A DNA stretch of 13,687 bases from DASPXY01 sp038227745 (GTDB taxonomy: Bacteria > Planctomycetota > Planctomycetia > Gemmatales > Gemmataceae). Position 1 is the stretch's first letter. Every line of letters begins with the position of its first letter. The notes under the pieces are model-generated. The model did no database searches. It saw only the letters and a program-made list of their open reading frames with translations, and was not told the DNA's origin. Of the stretch, positions 6,278 through 12,798 are shown piece after piece. Position numbers and translations under genes: made by a program. Location: the NCBI GenBank assembly GCA_038227745.1, contig JBBRPS010000198.1, positions 1-13,687 on the forward strand, given 5' to 3'.

Positions 6278-6550
6278 TCAAGGGGATGTCGCCTCGCCAT
6301 CCACCTGCGGCGGGTCGTCGCGGGCCGTGACGGACGTGGTGCCGGGAGATTCGGGGGCAGGGTCCGACACCTTGGCCGGAGGGTCGTCTTCCACCAGGCG
6401 CATCCACGTCGGCCGCGGCGGATCCACGCCGCCGCCGCAGGGGCAGAGGCGGTTGACCACCTCCCCGCCGCTGCGTTCGCGGCGTTGGCAGACCGGGCAT
6501 TCCCACACTCGGCGCACGTCGTGCTTCCAGCGTCCCCTGGGTCCTTTAAT
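6278..6550 (-). CDS. small CxxC/CxC zinc-ribbon-like protein, probable ATT start
   Basis: The 90-residue product begins (ATT) KGPRGRWKHDVRRVWECPVC and contains Cys-Pro-Val-Cys, then about 14 residues later Cys-Pro-Cys. This is a likely zinc-binding ribbon, followed by PPRPTWMRLVEDD and an acidic Pro/Ser-rich tail. The first ATG/GTG/TTG-type start in frame is GTG at 6517, which would lose RGRWKHDV and lacks a good ribosome site. The ATT at 6550 has GGAGGGAGG just upstream with five bases between. The frame has no ATG, GTG or TTG between there and the upstream stop at 6614-6616. The function is unknown; a nucleic-acid-binding or scaffold role would be a guess. The gene probably shares a transcript with the DUF309-like gene. 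Confidence 0.65.
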   Translation of the reverse strand: MKGPRGRWKHDVRRVWECPVCQRRERSGGEVVNRLCPCGGGVDPPRPTWMRLVEDDPPAKVSDPAPESPGTTSVTARDDPPQVDGEATSP

Positions 6551-6904
6551 GGCTGCCTCCCTCCGTCGGCCGGGCGGAGAGGCCGTTTGTCGGCGGCCCG
6601 GTCCTTCGCCATTCTACCCGCCCGGCCCGGCCCCGCCACTCGCGCGGGGGCGCCCGCACATCGAGAAAAAGCGCTCAAGTCGCGACGGCCGGCTGCCGAT
6701 ATCGTCCTTACCCCTTTCCAACGCGAGATGTGCATCGTGACGAGGGTCGTAGCCTCAACCGGCAGGGCGGGGACATCAACTTCCCCTTTCACCCGACTTT
6801 CCCACGGTTCACTTCGGCAAGACTCGGTTTCCGAAAACGAGAGAGGAGGGGGGCATGAGGCGCGGTCGCCGCCTACAATCAAGAATTGAGCTGCGATCAA
6901 TATC
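6551..6904. other. 354-bp gap with no convincing gene
   Basis: Open frames here are GC-rich shadows without ribosome sites. Visible elements are a TAGAAT hexamer on the minus strand (6616-6611), which could be the -10 for the gene starting at 6550, and a TACAAT hexamer on the plus strand (6874-6879), which could be the -10 for the gene at 6905. Neither has a good -35. A small imperfect hairpin (CTCGGTTT 6823-6830 with AAAACGAG 6834-6841) lies between them. It is a divergent promoter region by position. Confidence 0.5.
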
Positions 6905-7246
6905 GTGCCCCAACTTGCACACATGATCACTCTGATGGGAATCTTCCTTGGCGTCGGTCTGGTCGTCGCGGGACTGCTGGCGGCCGCGGTGTCTTTGCAC
7001 CGGGGGCTCAGCCGGGCCACCGGCCGCGAGACGGCCTGTGTGCCGGGCGACTCCCGGGCCACGAGGAGGACTGCGGTCCGCGCCCCCGTCGCCCCCCCGG
7101 CAACCGTCCCCGTGCTTTCCGCGCCTGTGTCCGGCCTGACGAAGGCGGAGGCGGAAGAACTGCTCGACTGGCTCGAAGTCCACGGTCATGCCGACTGCGA
7201 GTTGACGTACGAGGAGGCGACGGGCTTCACTGTCCGGCGCCCGTGA
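6905..7246 (+). CDS. small single-helix membrane protein, unknown
   Basis: The 113-residue frame has one transmembrane helix near the N-terminus (about residues 8-30, LMGIFLGVGLVVAGLLAAAV). A Pro/Ala/Arg-rich linker follows, then a compact C-terminal segment, LTKAEAEELLDWLEVHGHAD, ending in ELTYEEATGFTVRRP. The C-terminal part looks like a real folded domain, because hydrophobic and charged residues alternate as in a helix followed by strands. GTG at 6905 is used; ATG at 6923 or 6935 is also possible and none has a strong ribosome site. It ends eight bases before the stop of the convergent NusG-like gene, so the two transcripts must run into each other. I do not recognise a family. Confidence 0.6.
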   Translation: MPQLAHMITLMGIFLGVGLVVAGLLAAAVSLHRGLSRATGRETACVPGDSRATRRTAVRAPVAPPATVPVLSAPVSGLTKAEAEELLDWLEVHGHADCELTYEEATGFTVRRP

Positions 7247-7254
7247 CCGGGATC

Positions 7255-7851
7255 TCAGGAACCGGCCGCGACGCCCGGCCGCTCCCCGGCCCCTTCGAGC
7301 GGCTGGATCATCGAGCGGTCCACCTCGACCGACACCCCCTGGTGCAGGAACTGCACCTCCACAAGGAACCGCAACCTCTTCCCCTCCCTGAGGACCGTCC
7401 CCTCCATGCCGGCGAGCGCGCCGCGGACGATTTCCACGCGCGTGCCGGGGCGCAGGCGGTCCTCCGCCATCAGGGCGGCGCCGGACGCGATCAACTGGTG
7501 GACGCGGGCCAGGTCCGCGTGCAGCCGGGCCTGGTCGGCGACCGGCAGGCAGCGGACGACGGCGTTCGTCTCCAGGGCGTGGAGGCGCGCCTCGGCGTCG
7601 CCGTGCAGGAAGAGGTAGCCGGGGAACAGCGGCAGGTATGACGTGTGTACGCGACCCCCGCCCCGCAACTCGTGCCGGTGCAGGGGCAGGTAGAAGGCGA
7701 GGCGGCGCGCCAGGAACTTTCGCGCCAGGGCCTTCTCGGCGCGCGGCCGGGTGTGCAGGGCCCACCATTGCCCGGGGACCGCCGGTTCGACGGCCGGTCG
7801 GTCGAAGAGATCGTCGGGGAAGAGGCAGGTTTCCGGCGGCAGCAGGGGCAT
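7255..7851 (-). CDS. NusG/RfaH-like transcription elongation factor
   Basis: This 198-residue protein has a NusG N-terminal domain (about 28-115), with QWWALHTRPRAEKALARKFL and the diagnostic LFPGYLFLHGD (75-85). A KOW domain follows (about 134-186), with RPGTRVEIVRGALAGMEGTV. NusG-family proteins bind the RNA polymerase clamp and alter pausing or termination. It is probably a specialised paralogue, not the housekeeping NusG: there is no secE, tRNA or ribosomal protein gene beside it, and it has an extra 27-residue N-terminal tail. RfaH-like paralogues often act on long operons such as polysaccharide genes, but none is visible here. The ATG at 7851 has GAGGAGG about eight bases upstream. A perfect TTGACA lies 71 bases upstream in the divergent promoter region. 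Confidence 0.88.
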   Translation of the reverse strand: MPLLPPETCLFPDDLFDRPAVEPAVPGQWWALHTRPRAEKALARKFLARRLAFYLPLHRHELRGGGRVHTSYLPLFPGYLFLHGDAEARLHALETNAVVRCLPVADQARLHADLARVHQLIASGAALMAEDRLRPGTRVEIVRGALAGMEGTVLREGKRLRFLVEVQFLHQGVSVEVDRSMIQPLEGAGERPGVAAGS

Positions 7852-7920
7852 GGCAGAGTCCTCCTCACTCGGCGCGGCGGCAGTTTCGATCCTGTCAAAG
7901 ATTGGGATCCCTTTGCGGGT

Positions 7921-7949
7921 TTGTCAAAATCTTCCGGTGGAGGCATAAT
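7921..7949 (+). promoter_or_regulatory. sigma70-like promoter for the NifU-like gene
   Basis: TTGTCA (7921-7926), a 17-base spacer and CATAAT (7944-7949) match five of six bases at each box, the best promoter in the window. Transcription would begin near 7956 and give a leader of about 150 bases that contains the 7989-8025 repeat. Confidence 0.6.
7922..7927 (-). promoter_or_regulatory. -35 box for the NusG-like gene
   Basis: The minus strand reads exactly TTGACA here, 71 bases before the NusG-like start. The matching -10 at the usual spacing (CAATCT) is poor, so the promoter call is weak. The same bases form part of the plus-strand -35. Confidence 0.3.
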
Positions 7950-7988
7950 GGCTGGGTTCCCGGGCTGGCGCGACTTCGTCCCCGCGCC

Positions 7989-8025
7989 AGCCGGCGCGGA
8001 GCCGGCTCGCCGTTTCGCGCTCACT
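7989..8025. repeat. hairpin plus dispersed 25-mer, copy 1
   Basis: AGCCGGC (7989-7995) and GCCGGCT (8001-8007) form a perfect stem. The 25 bases at 8001-8025 recur at 12466-12490 with two differences. The copy lies in the leader of the NifU-like gene and contains no gene. Confidence 0.7.
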
Positions 8026-8108
8026 CCGGGGTTGTGGGGAGAGGCGGTCGGTTGTATCCGTGAAGGAGAGGATTGGCAGGCGGTAGAAACAGGGCGCGGA
8101 GGTGGGCC

Positions 8109-8351
8109 ATGACATCCTCGGGAGATCTGAAAGAGCGCGTGGCGCGGGCGCTGGCCGCGGAGATCGGGCCGGCGCTCCAGATGGACGGTACCGCCATCGA
8201 GGTGCTGGACGTCAGCGACGGCATCGCGCGGCTGCGCCTGAACGGGGTCTGCGGCGGCTGCCCCAGCACGATTATGATGGTCATCAACGGCATCGAGCAG
8301 GAGCTGCGCCGCCACGTCCCGGAGGTCGAGTACATCGAAGCAGTTCCGTGA
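8109..8351 (+). CDS. NifU C-terminal-domain iron-sulfur scaffold protein
   Basis: The 80-residue product is a stand-alone NifU C-terminal (Nfu-type) domain. Nfu domains hold a transient iron-sulfur cluster between two subunits and pass it to target proteins. The invariant CxxC is Cys48 and Cys51, within LRLNGVCGGCPSTIMMVING. The earlier strand, IEVLDVSDGIARLRL, and the ending VPEVEYIEAVP are also typical. The ATG at 8109 follows GGAGGT with six to seven bases between. A longer in-frame start at 8073 lacks conserved sequence. A strong promoter candidate lies at 7921-7949, and a 25-base-arm hairpin begins five bases after the stop. No suf or isc genes are adjacent. Confidence 0.92.
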   Translation: MTSSGDLKERVARALAAEIGPALQMDGTAIEVLDVSDGIARLRLNGVCGGCPSTIMMVINGIEQELRRHVPEVEYIEAVP

Positions 8352-8356
8352 CGTCC

Positions 8357-8413
8357 CGTGGGTCAGGATTCCTATCCTGACTAATCATGTCAGGATCGGA
8401 GTCCTGACCCACG
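8357..8413. repeat. 57-bp inverted repeat after the NifU-like gene
   Basis: The arms 8357-8381 and 8389-8413 match at 23 of 25 positions around a seven-base loop, TAATCAT, with the core GGGTCAGGA and TCCTGACCC. It starts five bases after the NifU-like stop and ends 43 bases before the cls start. There is no T-run, so it is not a standard intrinsic terminator, but it would protect or bound the upstream mRNA. Confidence 0.85.
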
Positions 8414-8456
8414 AAGAAGGCCGTCTTCGCCGCGCCCTGAACCCGGGAGGCGCCCC

Positions 8457-9986
8457 TTGTTCGACTTCGACGAGTTCGTTTTCGACTTCGACGAGTTCGT
8501 TGCGTGGCTGCCCTACCTGATCGGCGTGCTCAACATGCTGATCACCTTCGGCACTCTGGCCTGGGTCCTGATGACCAAGCGCGACTCCACCTCCGCCGTC
8601 GCCTGGGGCTTGCTCGTCGTCTTCCTGCCGCTCTTCGGGGCGGCCCTGTTCTACCTGTTCGGCTACCAGCACATCAGCCGCCCGCTCCAGCGCAAGCGCC
8701 GCCACAAGCAGAGCTACACCCTGCTCCACCCGCTCCGCCGCAGCAACGTGACGCCGCGGCCCGGCGCCCTCGCCGACAAGCCGGTCCAGCAACAGGGGCA
8801 CGACTGGACGCAGTCGCTCGGCATGCGCATGGCCTGGCTCGCCGACCGCTTCGGCGCCATGCCGATGACCGCCGGCAACCGCATCGACTTCTACCACGAG
8901 GGCGCCCCCGCTTACGCCGCCATGCTCGAGGCCATCCGCGCCGCCAAGCACCACGTCCACCTGCAGACGTTCATCTACCAGCCCGACGCGGTGGGCGACG
9001 AGTTCCTCGACGCCCTGACGCGCAAGGCCAGGGAAGGCGTCAAGGTCCGCCTGCTCTACGACGCCATGGGGTCGCGCCGGCTGCGCCACCGCCGCCTGCG
9101 GCCGCTACTGGAGGCGGGCGGCCAGAGCAGCGTGTTCCTGCCCATGAACCTGTTCCGCCGCCGCATGCAGGTCAACATGCGCAACCACCGCAAGATCCTC
9201 GTGGTGGACGGCGACATCGGTTTCGTCGGCGGGCTGAACGTCGGCGACGAGTACCTGGGCCGCGACCCGCGCTTCGGCTTCTGGCGCGACACGCACATGC
9301 GCCTGCGCGGTTCGGTGGTGGCCGACCTGCAGCGCGTCTTCGCCGAGGACTGGAACTTCGCCTCGGGCGAGCGGCTGGTGGACCCCGAGACGCCGCAGCG
9401 GGGGGCGGCCTACTACCACCCGTCCGACGCCGGCGGCCCGTACCTCGTGCAGCTCATCGACTCCGGCCCGGACCGCGAGCTGAAGGGTATCCGCGAGATT
9501 TACTTCGCCGCCATCCTCAACGCCCACCGCCGCGTGTGGATTGCGTCGCCCTACTTCATCCCCGACGCCGGCCTGCTCGACGCCCTGCGCCTGGCGGGCC
9601 GCCTCGGCCTGGACGTGCGCCTGCTGACCCAGTACCGCCCCGACAAGTGGATCCCGCTGTACGCCGCCCAGTTCTACTGGGGCGCGGTGCTGGAGGCCGG
9701 CGTGAAGGTCTACCAGTACACGAAGGGGATGATGCACTCCAAGGTCGTGCTGGTGGACGACGAGTGGGCGTCGGTCGGCACGGCGAACCTCGACAACCGC
9801 AGCTTGCACCTGAATTTCGAGGTGAATTGTCTGATTTACTCGCGGGGGGCGGTGGCCGAGCTGGATGCCGCGTTCCGCCACGATTTGACGACGGCCATCC
9901 GCCTCGACCGCGACGTGTTCGATCGCCGTCCCTTCTCCTGCCGCCTGCTCGAGAACGCTTGCCGCCTGCTCTCGCCCGTCCTGTAA
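8457..9986 (+). CDS. cls: cardiolipin synthase (phospholipase D superfamily)
   Basis: This 509-residue membrane enzyme would join two phosphatidylglycerol molecules to form cardiolipin and glycerol. Two N-terminal helices (about 16-38 and 46-68) are followed by two phospholipase D domains. Each HKD motif is complete: His244, Lys246, Asp251 in NHRKILVVDGDIGFVGGLN, and His427, Lys429, Asp434 in MMHSKVVLVDDEWASVGTAN. The later NLDNRSLHLNFE motif is also typical. The length fits bacterial Cls. The start is taken as TTG at 8457 because GGGAGG lies six bases upstream; the next ATG at 8535 would remove half of the first helix. The first 15 codons contain an exact 21-base tandem duplication. Which of the several Cls subtypes it is cannot be told. 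Confidence 0.92.
   Translation: MFDFDEFVFDFDEFVAWLPYLIGVLNMLITFGTLAWVLMTKRDSTSAVAWGLLVVFLPLFGAALFYLFGYQHISRPLQRKRRHKQSYTLLHPLRRSNVTPRPGALADKPVQQQGHDWTQSLGMRMAWLADRFGAMPMTAGNRIDFYHEGAPAYAAMLEAIRAAKHHVHLQTFIYQPDAVGDEFLDALTRKAREGVKVRLLYDAMGSRRLRHRRLRPLLEAGGQSSVFLPMNLFRRRMQVNMRNHRKILVVDGDIGFVGGLNVGDEYLGRDPRFGFWRDTHMRLRGSVVADLQRVFAEDWNFASGERLVDPETPQRGAAYYHPSDAGGPYLVQLIDSGPDRELKGIREIYFAAILNAHRRVWIASPYFIPDAGLLDALRLAGRLGLDVRLLTQYRPDKWIPLYAAQFYWGAVLEAGVKVYQYTKGMMHSKVVLVDDEWASVGTANLDNRSLHLNFEVNCLIYSRGAVAELDAAFRHDLTTAIRLDRDVFDRRPFSCRLLENACRLLSPVL
8460..8501 (+). repeat. exact 21-bp tandem duplication at the cls 5' end
   Basis: The 21 bases at 8460-8480 are repeated without a difference at 8481-8501, giving FDFDEFV twice in frame at residues 2-15. 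The identical third-position choices suggest a recent duplication. Confidence 0.9.
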
Positions 9987-10006
9987 GGATTGCGGGACAT
10001 AACGAC

Positions 10007-10063
10007 ACAAGCCCGACGCGCCAGCGAGGGGTAGTCTGTCCCTCGCTGGCGCGTCGGGCTTGT
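10007..10063. repeat. hairpin repeat A (24-bp arms)
   Basis: Arms 10007-10030 and 10040-10063 are perfect inverted copies around the loop GTAGTCTGT; the arm begins ACAAGCCCGACGCGCCAG. It starts 20 bases after the cls stop. A second copy in the opposite orientation is at 10090-10146. Confidence 0.92.
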
Positions 10064-10089
10064 ATGCACCGCCGCCCCGGTGTGAGGAC

Positions 10090-10146
10090 ACAAGCCCGAC
10101 GCGCCAGCGAGGGACAGACTACCCCTCGCTGGCGCGTCGGGCTTGT
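10090..10146. repeat. hairpin repeat B, inverted copy of A
   Basis: Arms 10090-10113 and 10123-10146 are identical to those of repeat A, but the loop is ACAGACTAC, the exact reverse complement of loop A. The whole 57-base unit is therefore present twice in opposite orientations, 26 bases apart. The pair fills the space between convergent cls and recD2 and may act as a two-way transcription boundary. Confidence 0.92.
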
Positions 10147-10191
10147 TTGCCTGGGTTTTGTCCCATAGTCTCACCGCCCACGGGGCGAAAA

Positions 10192-12375
10192 TCACCCTGC
10201 CCCTTCCCCCTCGTCTCGCTGTAGGCGCCACTTCAGGGCCGTGCAGCGCCGGGCCGTGTCCTGCCGCTCCACCGCCAGGCCCAGCGCCTTGCCGCTGCCG
10301 ACCAGCACCACGAGCTTCTTGCCGCGCGTCAGCGCCGTGTACAGCAGGTTGCGCTGCAGCATCATGTAGTGCTGCGTGTGCAGCGGGATCACCACCGCGG
10401 GGTATTCGCTGCCCTGGGCCTTGTGGATGCTCAGGGCATAGGCGAGAGCCAGTTCGTCCAGTTCACCGAACTCGTACACGACCGGCCGCCCCTCGTACTC
10501 GACGGTCAACTCCTGCTCGTCGGGGTTGATCGCGCTGATGCGGCCGATGTCGCCGTTGAAGACCTCCTTGTCGTAGTTGTTGACGGTCTGCAGCACCTTG
10601 TCGCCGGCGCGGAAGGTCCAGCCGTGGCGCTGCACCTGCGGCCCGGCGCCGGTCGGATTCAGCGCCTCCTGCAGGCGTGCGTTGAGGTTCAGCGTACCGA
10701 GTTCGGATCGGTTCATCGGCGTCAGTACCTGCACGTCGCGCAGGGGGTCGAGGCCGAACCGCGCTGGGATGCGCTCGCGCACCATCGTCACGATCTTCTG
10801 CAGGATGGCCTCCGGCGTCGCCGCCTCCACGACGTAGAAGTCGCCGCCGCCCGGCGGGCACGACTCGGGCAGCTCGCCCTGGTTGACGCGGTGCGCCGCG
10901 CGGACGATGCCGCTCGCCCCGGCCTGGCGGAAGATCTCCGTCAGGCGGACCACCGGCACGACCCCCGAGGCGATCACGTCGGCCAGCACCGCCCCCGGGC
11001 CGACCGAGGGCAACTGATCGACGTCGCCGACCAGCACCACGCACGCCCACGGCGGCACCGCCCGCAGCAGCTGGTTCATCAGCACCACGTCCACCATCGA
11101 GGCTTCATCGACGATCAGCAGGTCGGCGTCGAGGTGGCGCTCGCGGTCGCGCTTGAAACCGCCCAGCGCCGGGTCGAACTCCAGCAGGCGGTGGATGGTC
11201 CGCGCCTCGCGCCCGGTCGTCTCGCTCAGGCGCTTGGCGGCCCGGCCGGTCGGGGCGCACAGGGCACAGCGGATATTTTTCGCCCCGAATATCTCCAGGA
11301 TGCCGCGGACGATGGTCGTCTTGCCCGTGCCGGGGCCGCCGGTGATGACCAGCACCTTGCGCGTGGCGGCCTGGCGCAGCGCCTCGCGCTGCGTCTCCGC
11401 CAGCGTCAGGCCCATCTTCTGCTCGACCCACCCGAGCGCCATCTCCACAGCGAGCGCCGGCAGCGGGTGGGCGCCCGCGCACAGCTTGCGCAGGGAGCGC
11501 GCCACGCCCAGCTCGGCCAGGAACAGCGGCTTGGTGTACAGCCACGGCTCCTCGTGGCCGTCGAACGGCTCGCGCACCACCTCGCCCTCCTGCCGCTGGT
11601 GCTCGACCGCGGCCGCCACCACGTCGCGGTCGATGCCCGTTCGGTCCACGGTCTCCTGGACCACCGCCGCCTCGGGACAGCCACAGTGGCCGTGCTCGTT
11701 GCTCAGCTCCTGGAGGACGTAGCGCAGGGCGGCGCGGGCGCGCAGGGGCGAGCCGCGGTCGATGCCCAGGCGCTGGGCGAGCTCGTCGGCGGTGCTGAAG
11801 CCGAAGCCCCAGACCTCGGTGGCGAGGCGGTAGGGGTTGGCGCGGACCAGCGCGACGGCCTGCTCGCCGTAGGTCTTGTAGATGCGGACGGCGCGGGCGG
11901 TGCCGACGCCGTGCGACTGGAGGAAGACCATGATGTCGCGGACGGCTTTCTGCTCGCGCCAGCTCTCGCGGATGCGCTGGACGCGGCGCGGGCCGATGCC
12001 CTTGATCTCCTGCAAGAAGGCGGGGCTCTCGTCGATGACGGCCAGGGTGCGCTCGCCGAAGACCTCGACGATCTTGCGGGCGTAGTGACGGCCGATGCCC
12101 TTGATGAGCCCGGAGGCGAGGTATTTTTCGATGCCCTGGGCGGTGTGTGGCGGCGTGGTGCGCAGCTCGTCGGCCTTGAACTGCTGGCCGTGCTCGCGGT
12201 CCTGCACCCACTCGCCGCCGGCCTCGATGTACTCGCCGACGACGGCGCTGGGCAGGCTGCCGACGACGGTGTACAGGCCGCGGCGGCCGCTGACCTGGAC
12301 GCGCAGCACGGCGAACCCGTTCTCCGGGTTGTGGAAGGTGACGCGCTCGATGATGCCGGACAGGCGCTCTTTCAT
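10192..12375 (-). CDS. recD2: RecD2-type ATP-dependent 5'-3' DNA helicase
   Basis: The 727-residue cytoplasmic SF1B helicase unwinds DNA 5' to 3' and is linked to repair and replication-fork handling in bacteria lacking RecBC. An N-terminal OB-like region (about 1-75) is followed by helix-hairpin-helix elements (LIKGIGRHYA and EIKGIGPRRV). The motor carries Walker A GGPGTGKTT (346-354, Lys352), Walker B LLIVDEAS (Asp423, Glu424), VLVGDVDQLPSVGPG, and the C-terminal motifs ALAYALSIHKAQGSEYPAV and LLYTALTRGKK. The long N-terminus and length match RecD2, not the RecD subunit of RecBCD. The ATG at 12375 has only a weak AAGG ribosome site, and a TACAAT hexamer lies nine bases upstream. No recB or recC gene is nearby. 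Confidence 0.95.
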   Translation of the reverse strand: MKERLSGIIERVTFHNPENGFAVLRVQVSGRRGLYTVVGSLPSAVVGEYIEAGGEWVQDREHGQQFKADELRTTPPHTAQGIEKYLASGLIKGIGRHYARKIVEVFGERTLAVIDESPAFLQEIKGIGPRRVQRIRESWREQKAVRDIMVFLQSHGVGTARAVRIYKTYGEQAVALVRANPYRLATEVWGFGFSTADELAQRLGIDRGSPLRARAALRYVLQELSNEHGHCGCPEAAVVQETVDRTGIDRDVVAAAVEHQRQEGEVVREPFDGHEEPWLYTKPLFLAELGVARSLRKLCAGAHPLPALAVEMALGWVEQKMGLTLAETQREALRQAATRKVLVITGGPGTGKTTIVRGILEIFGAKNIRCALCAPTGRAAKRLSETTGREARTIHRLLEFDPALGGFKRDRERHLDADLLIVDEASMVDVVLMNQLLRAVPPWACVVLVGDVDQLPSVGPGAVLADVIASGVVPVVRLTEIFRQAGASGIVRAAHRVNQGELPESCPPGGGDFYVVEAATPEAILQKIVTMVRERIPARFGLDPLRDVQVLTPMNRSELGTLNLNARLQEALNPTGAGPQVQRHGWTFRAGDKVLQTVNNYDKEVFNGDIGRISAINPDEQELTVEYEGRPVVYEFGELDELALAYALSIHKAQGSEYPAVVIPLHTQHYMMLQRNLLYTALTRGKKLVVLVGSGKALGLAVERQDTARRCTALKWRLQRDEGEGAG

Positions 12376-12383
12376 CGCCTTGC

Positions 12384-12389
12384 ATTGTA
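12384..12389 (-). promoter_or_regulatory. -10-like box close to the recD2 start
   Basis: The minus strand reads TACAAT (12389-12384), a five-of-six match to the -10 consensus, with only eight bases before the recD2 ATG. If used, the transcript would be leaderless or nearly so. No good -35 is present. Confidence 0.25.
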
Positions 12390-12465
12390 CCGGAGCGAAG
12401 GGGCAAGGCGTATGTCAGCGGCGGCGCGGTTTCTTTCCCCCTGGCCGCTCGGGCGCGGCCTCGTA

Positions 12466-12490
12466 GCCGGCTTGCCGTTTCGCACTCACT
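12466..12490. repeat. dispersed 25-mer, copy 2
   Basis: This stretch matches 8001-8025 at 23 of 25 positions in the same orientation; the core is GCCGTTTCGC. It lies in the divergent gap between recD2 and the small basic protein gene. Confidence 0.7.
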
Positions 12491-12533
12491 TGAAGCCGCT
12501 GGCTGCGCAACCCAGCAAAGGGAAACCTCAGGC

Positions 12534-12562
12534 TGGACGGTTTGTCCAGAGAATGGGATAAT
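12534..12562 (+). promoter_or_regulatory. sigma70-like promoter for the basic-protein/TPR pair
   Basis: TGGACG (12534-12539), a 17-base spacer and GATAAT (12557-12562) match four and five of six consensus bases. It is about 70 bases before the start at 12632 and close to where the lower-GC region begins. Confidence 0.4.
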
Positions 12563-12631
12563 GAACTGTGAGCCGCTGTACAAACCCTCAGCGTACAGAC
12601 CGTTGAGGAACGCCAGGAAAGGCGTCCGCTC

Positions 12632-12793
12632 ATGAGCAGTGAGCACACGAAAAACAAGAGGCGTTCCACCAAGGAAAAACACGACGAAGGTCAGCGAAAG
12701 AAGAAAATGGGCGCTGGCGGCGAAAAGGGCGACAAGAGGCGGAAGGAGCAACAGCGGAAACGGCGAAGACCTCAAGAGGACAAGGGAGGGTGA
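12632..12793 (+). CDS. 53-aa extremely basic small protein
   Basis: The frame begins MSSEHTKNKRRSTKEKHDEG and continues QRKKKMGAGGEKGDKRRKEQ before a final Arg/Lys-rich run. It has many Lys and Arg residues with scattered Glu and Asp and no hydrophobic core, so it is probably disordered and may bind nucleic acid or an acidic partner. This is inference. The ATG at 12632 has AGGAAAGG about nine bases upstream. The stop at 12791-12793 lies five bases before the ATG of the TPR gene, whose GGGAGG ribosome site is inside the end of this frame, so the two are surely one transcript if both are real. I recall similar TKEKH-EGQ-RK small proteins from planctomycetes but cannot verify it. Confidence 0.6.
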   Translation: MSSEHTKNKRRSTKEKHDEGQRKKKMGAGGEKGDKRRKEQQRKRRRPQEDKGG

Positions 12794-12798
12794 GGTAT

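Noticed and set aside
6485..6889. A 134-codon plus-strand frame in the 6551-6904 gap
   Set aside because: It begins inside the antisense of the zinc-ribbon-like gene, has no ribosome site, and its composition is low in hydrophobic pattern.
7638..8112. Overlapping plus-strand frames upstream of the NifU-like gene
   Set aside because: They run antisense through the NusG-like gene and across the promoter and repeat, with no ribosome sites or conserved pattern.
10007..10146. tRNA or structured RNA gene
   Set aside because: The stems are simple perfect hairpins with nine-base loops; no cloverleaf or T-loop signature is visible.
10369..12561. A 730-codon plus-strand open frame opposite recD2
   Set aside because: The RecD2 strand has every helicase motif. 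This frame is dominated by Ala, Leu, Val, Asp, Arg and His with no recognisable fold and runs past the gene into the intergenic gap.
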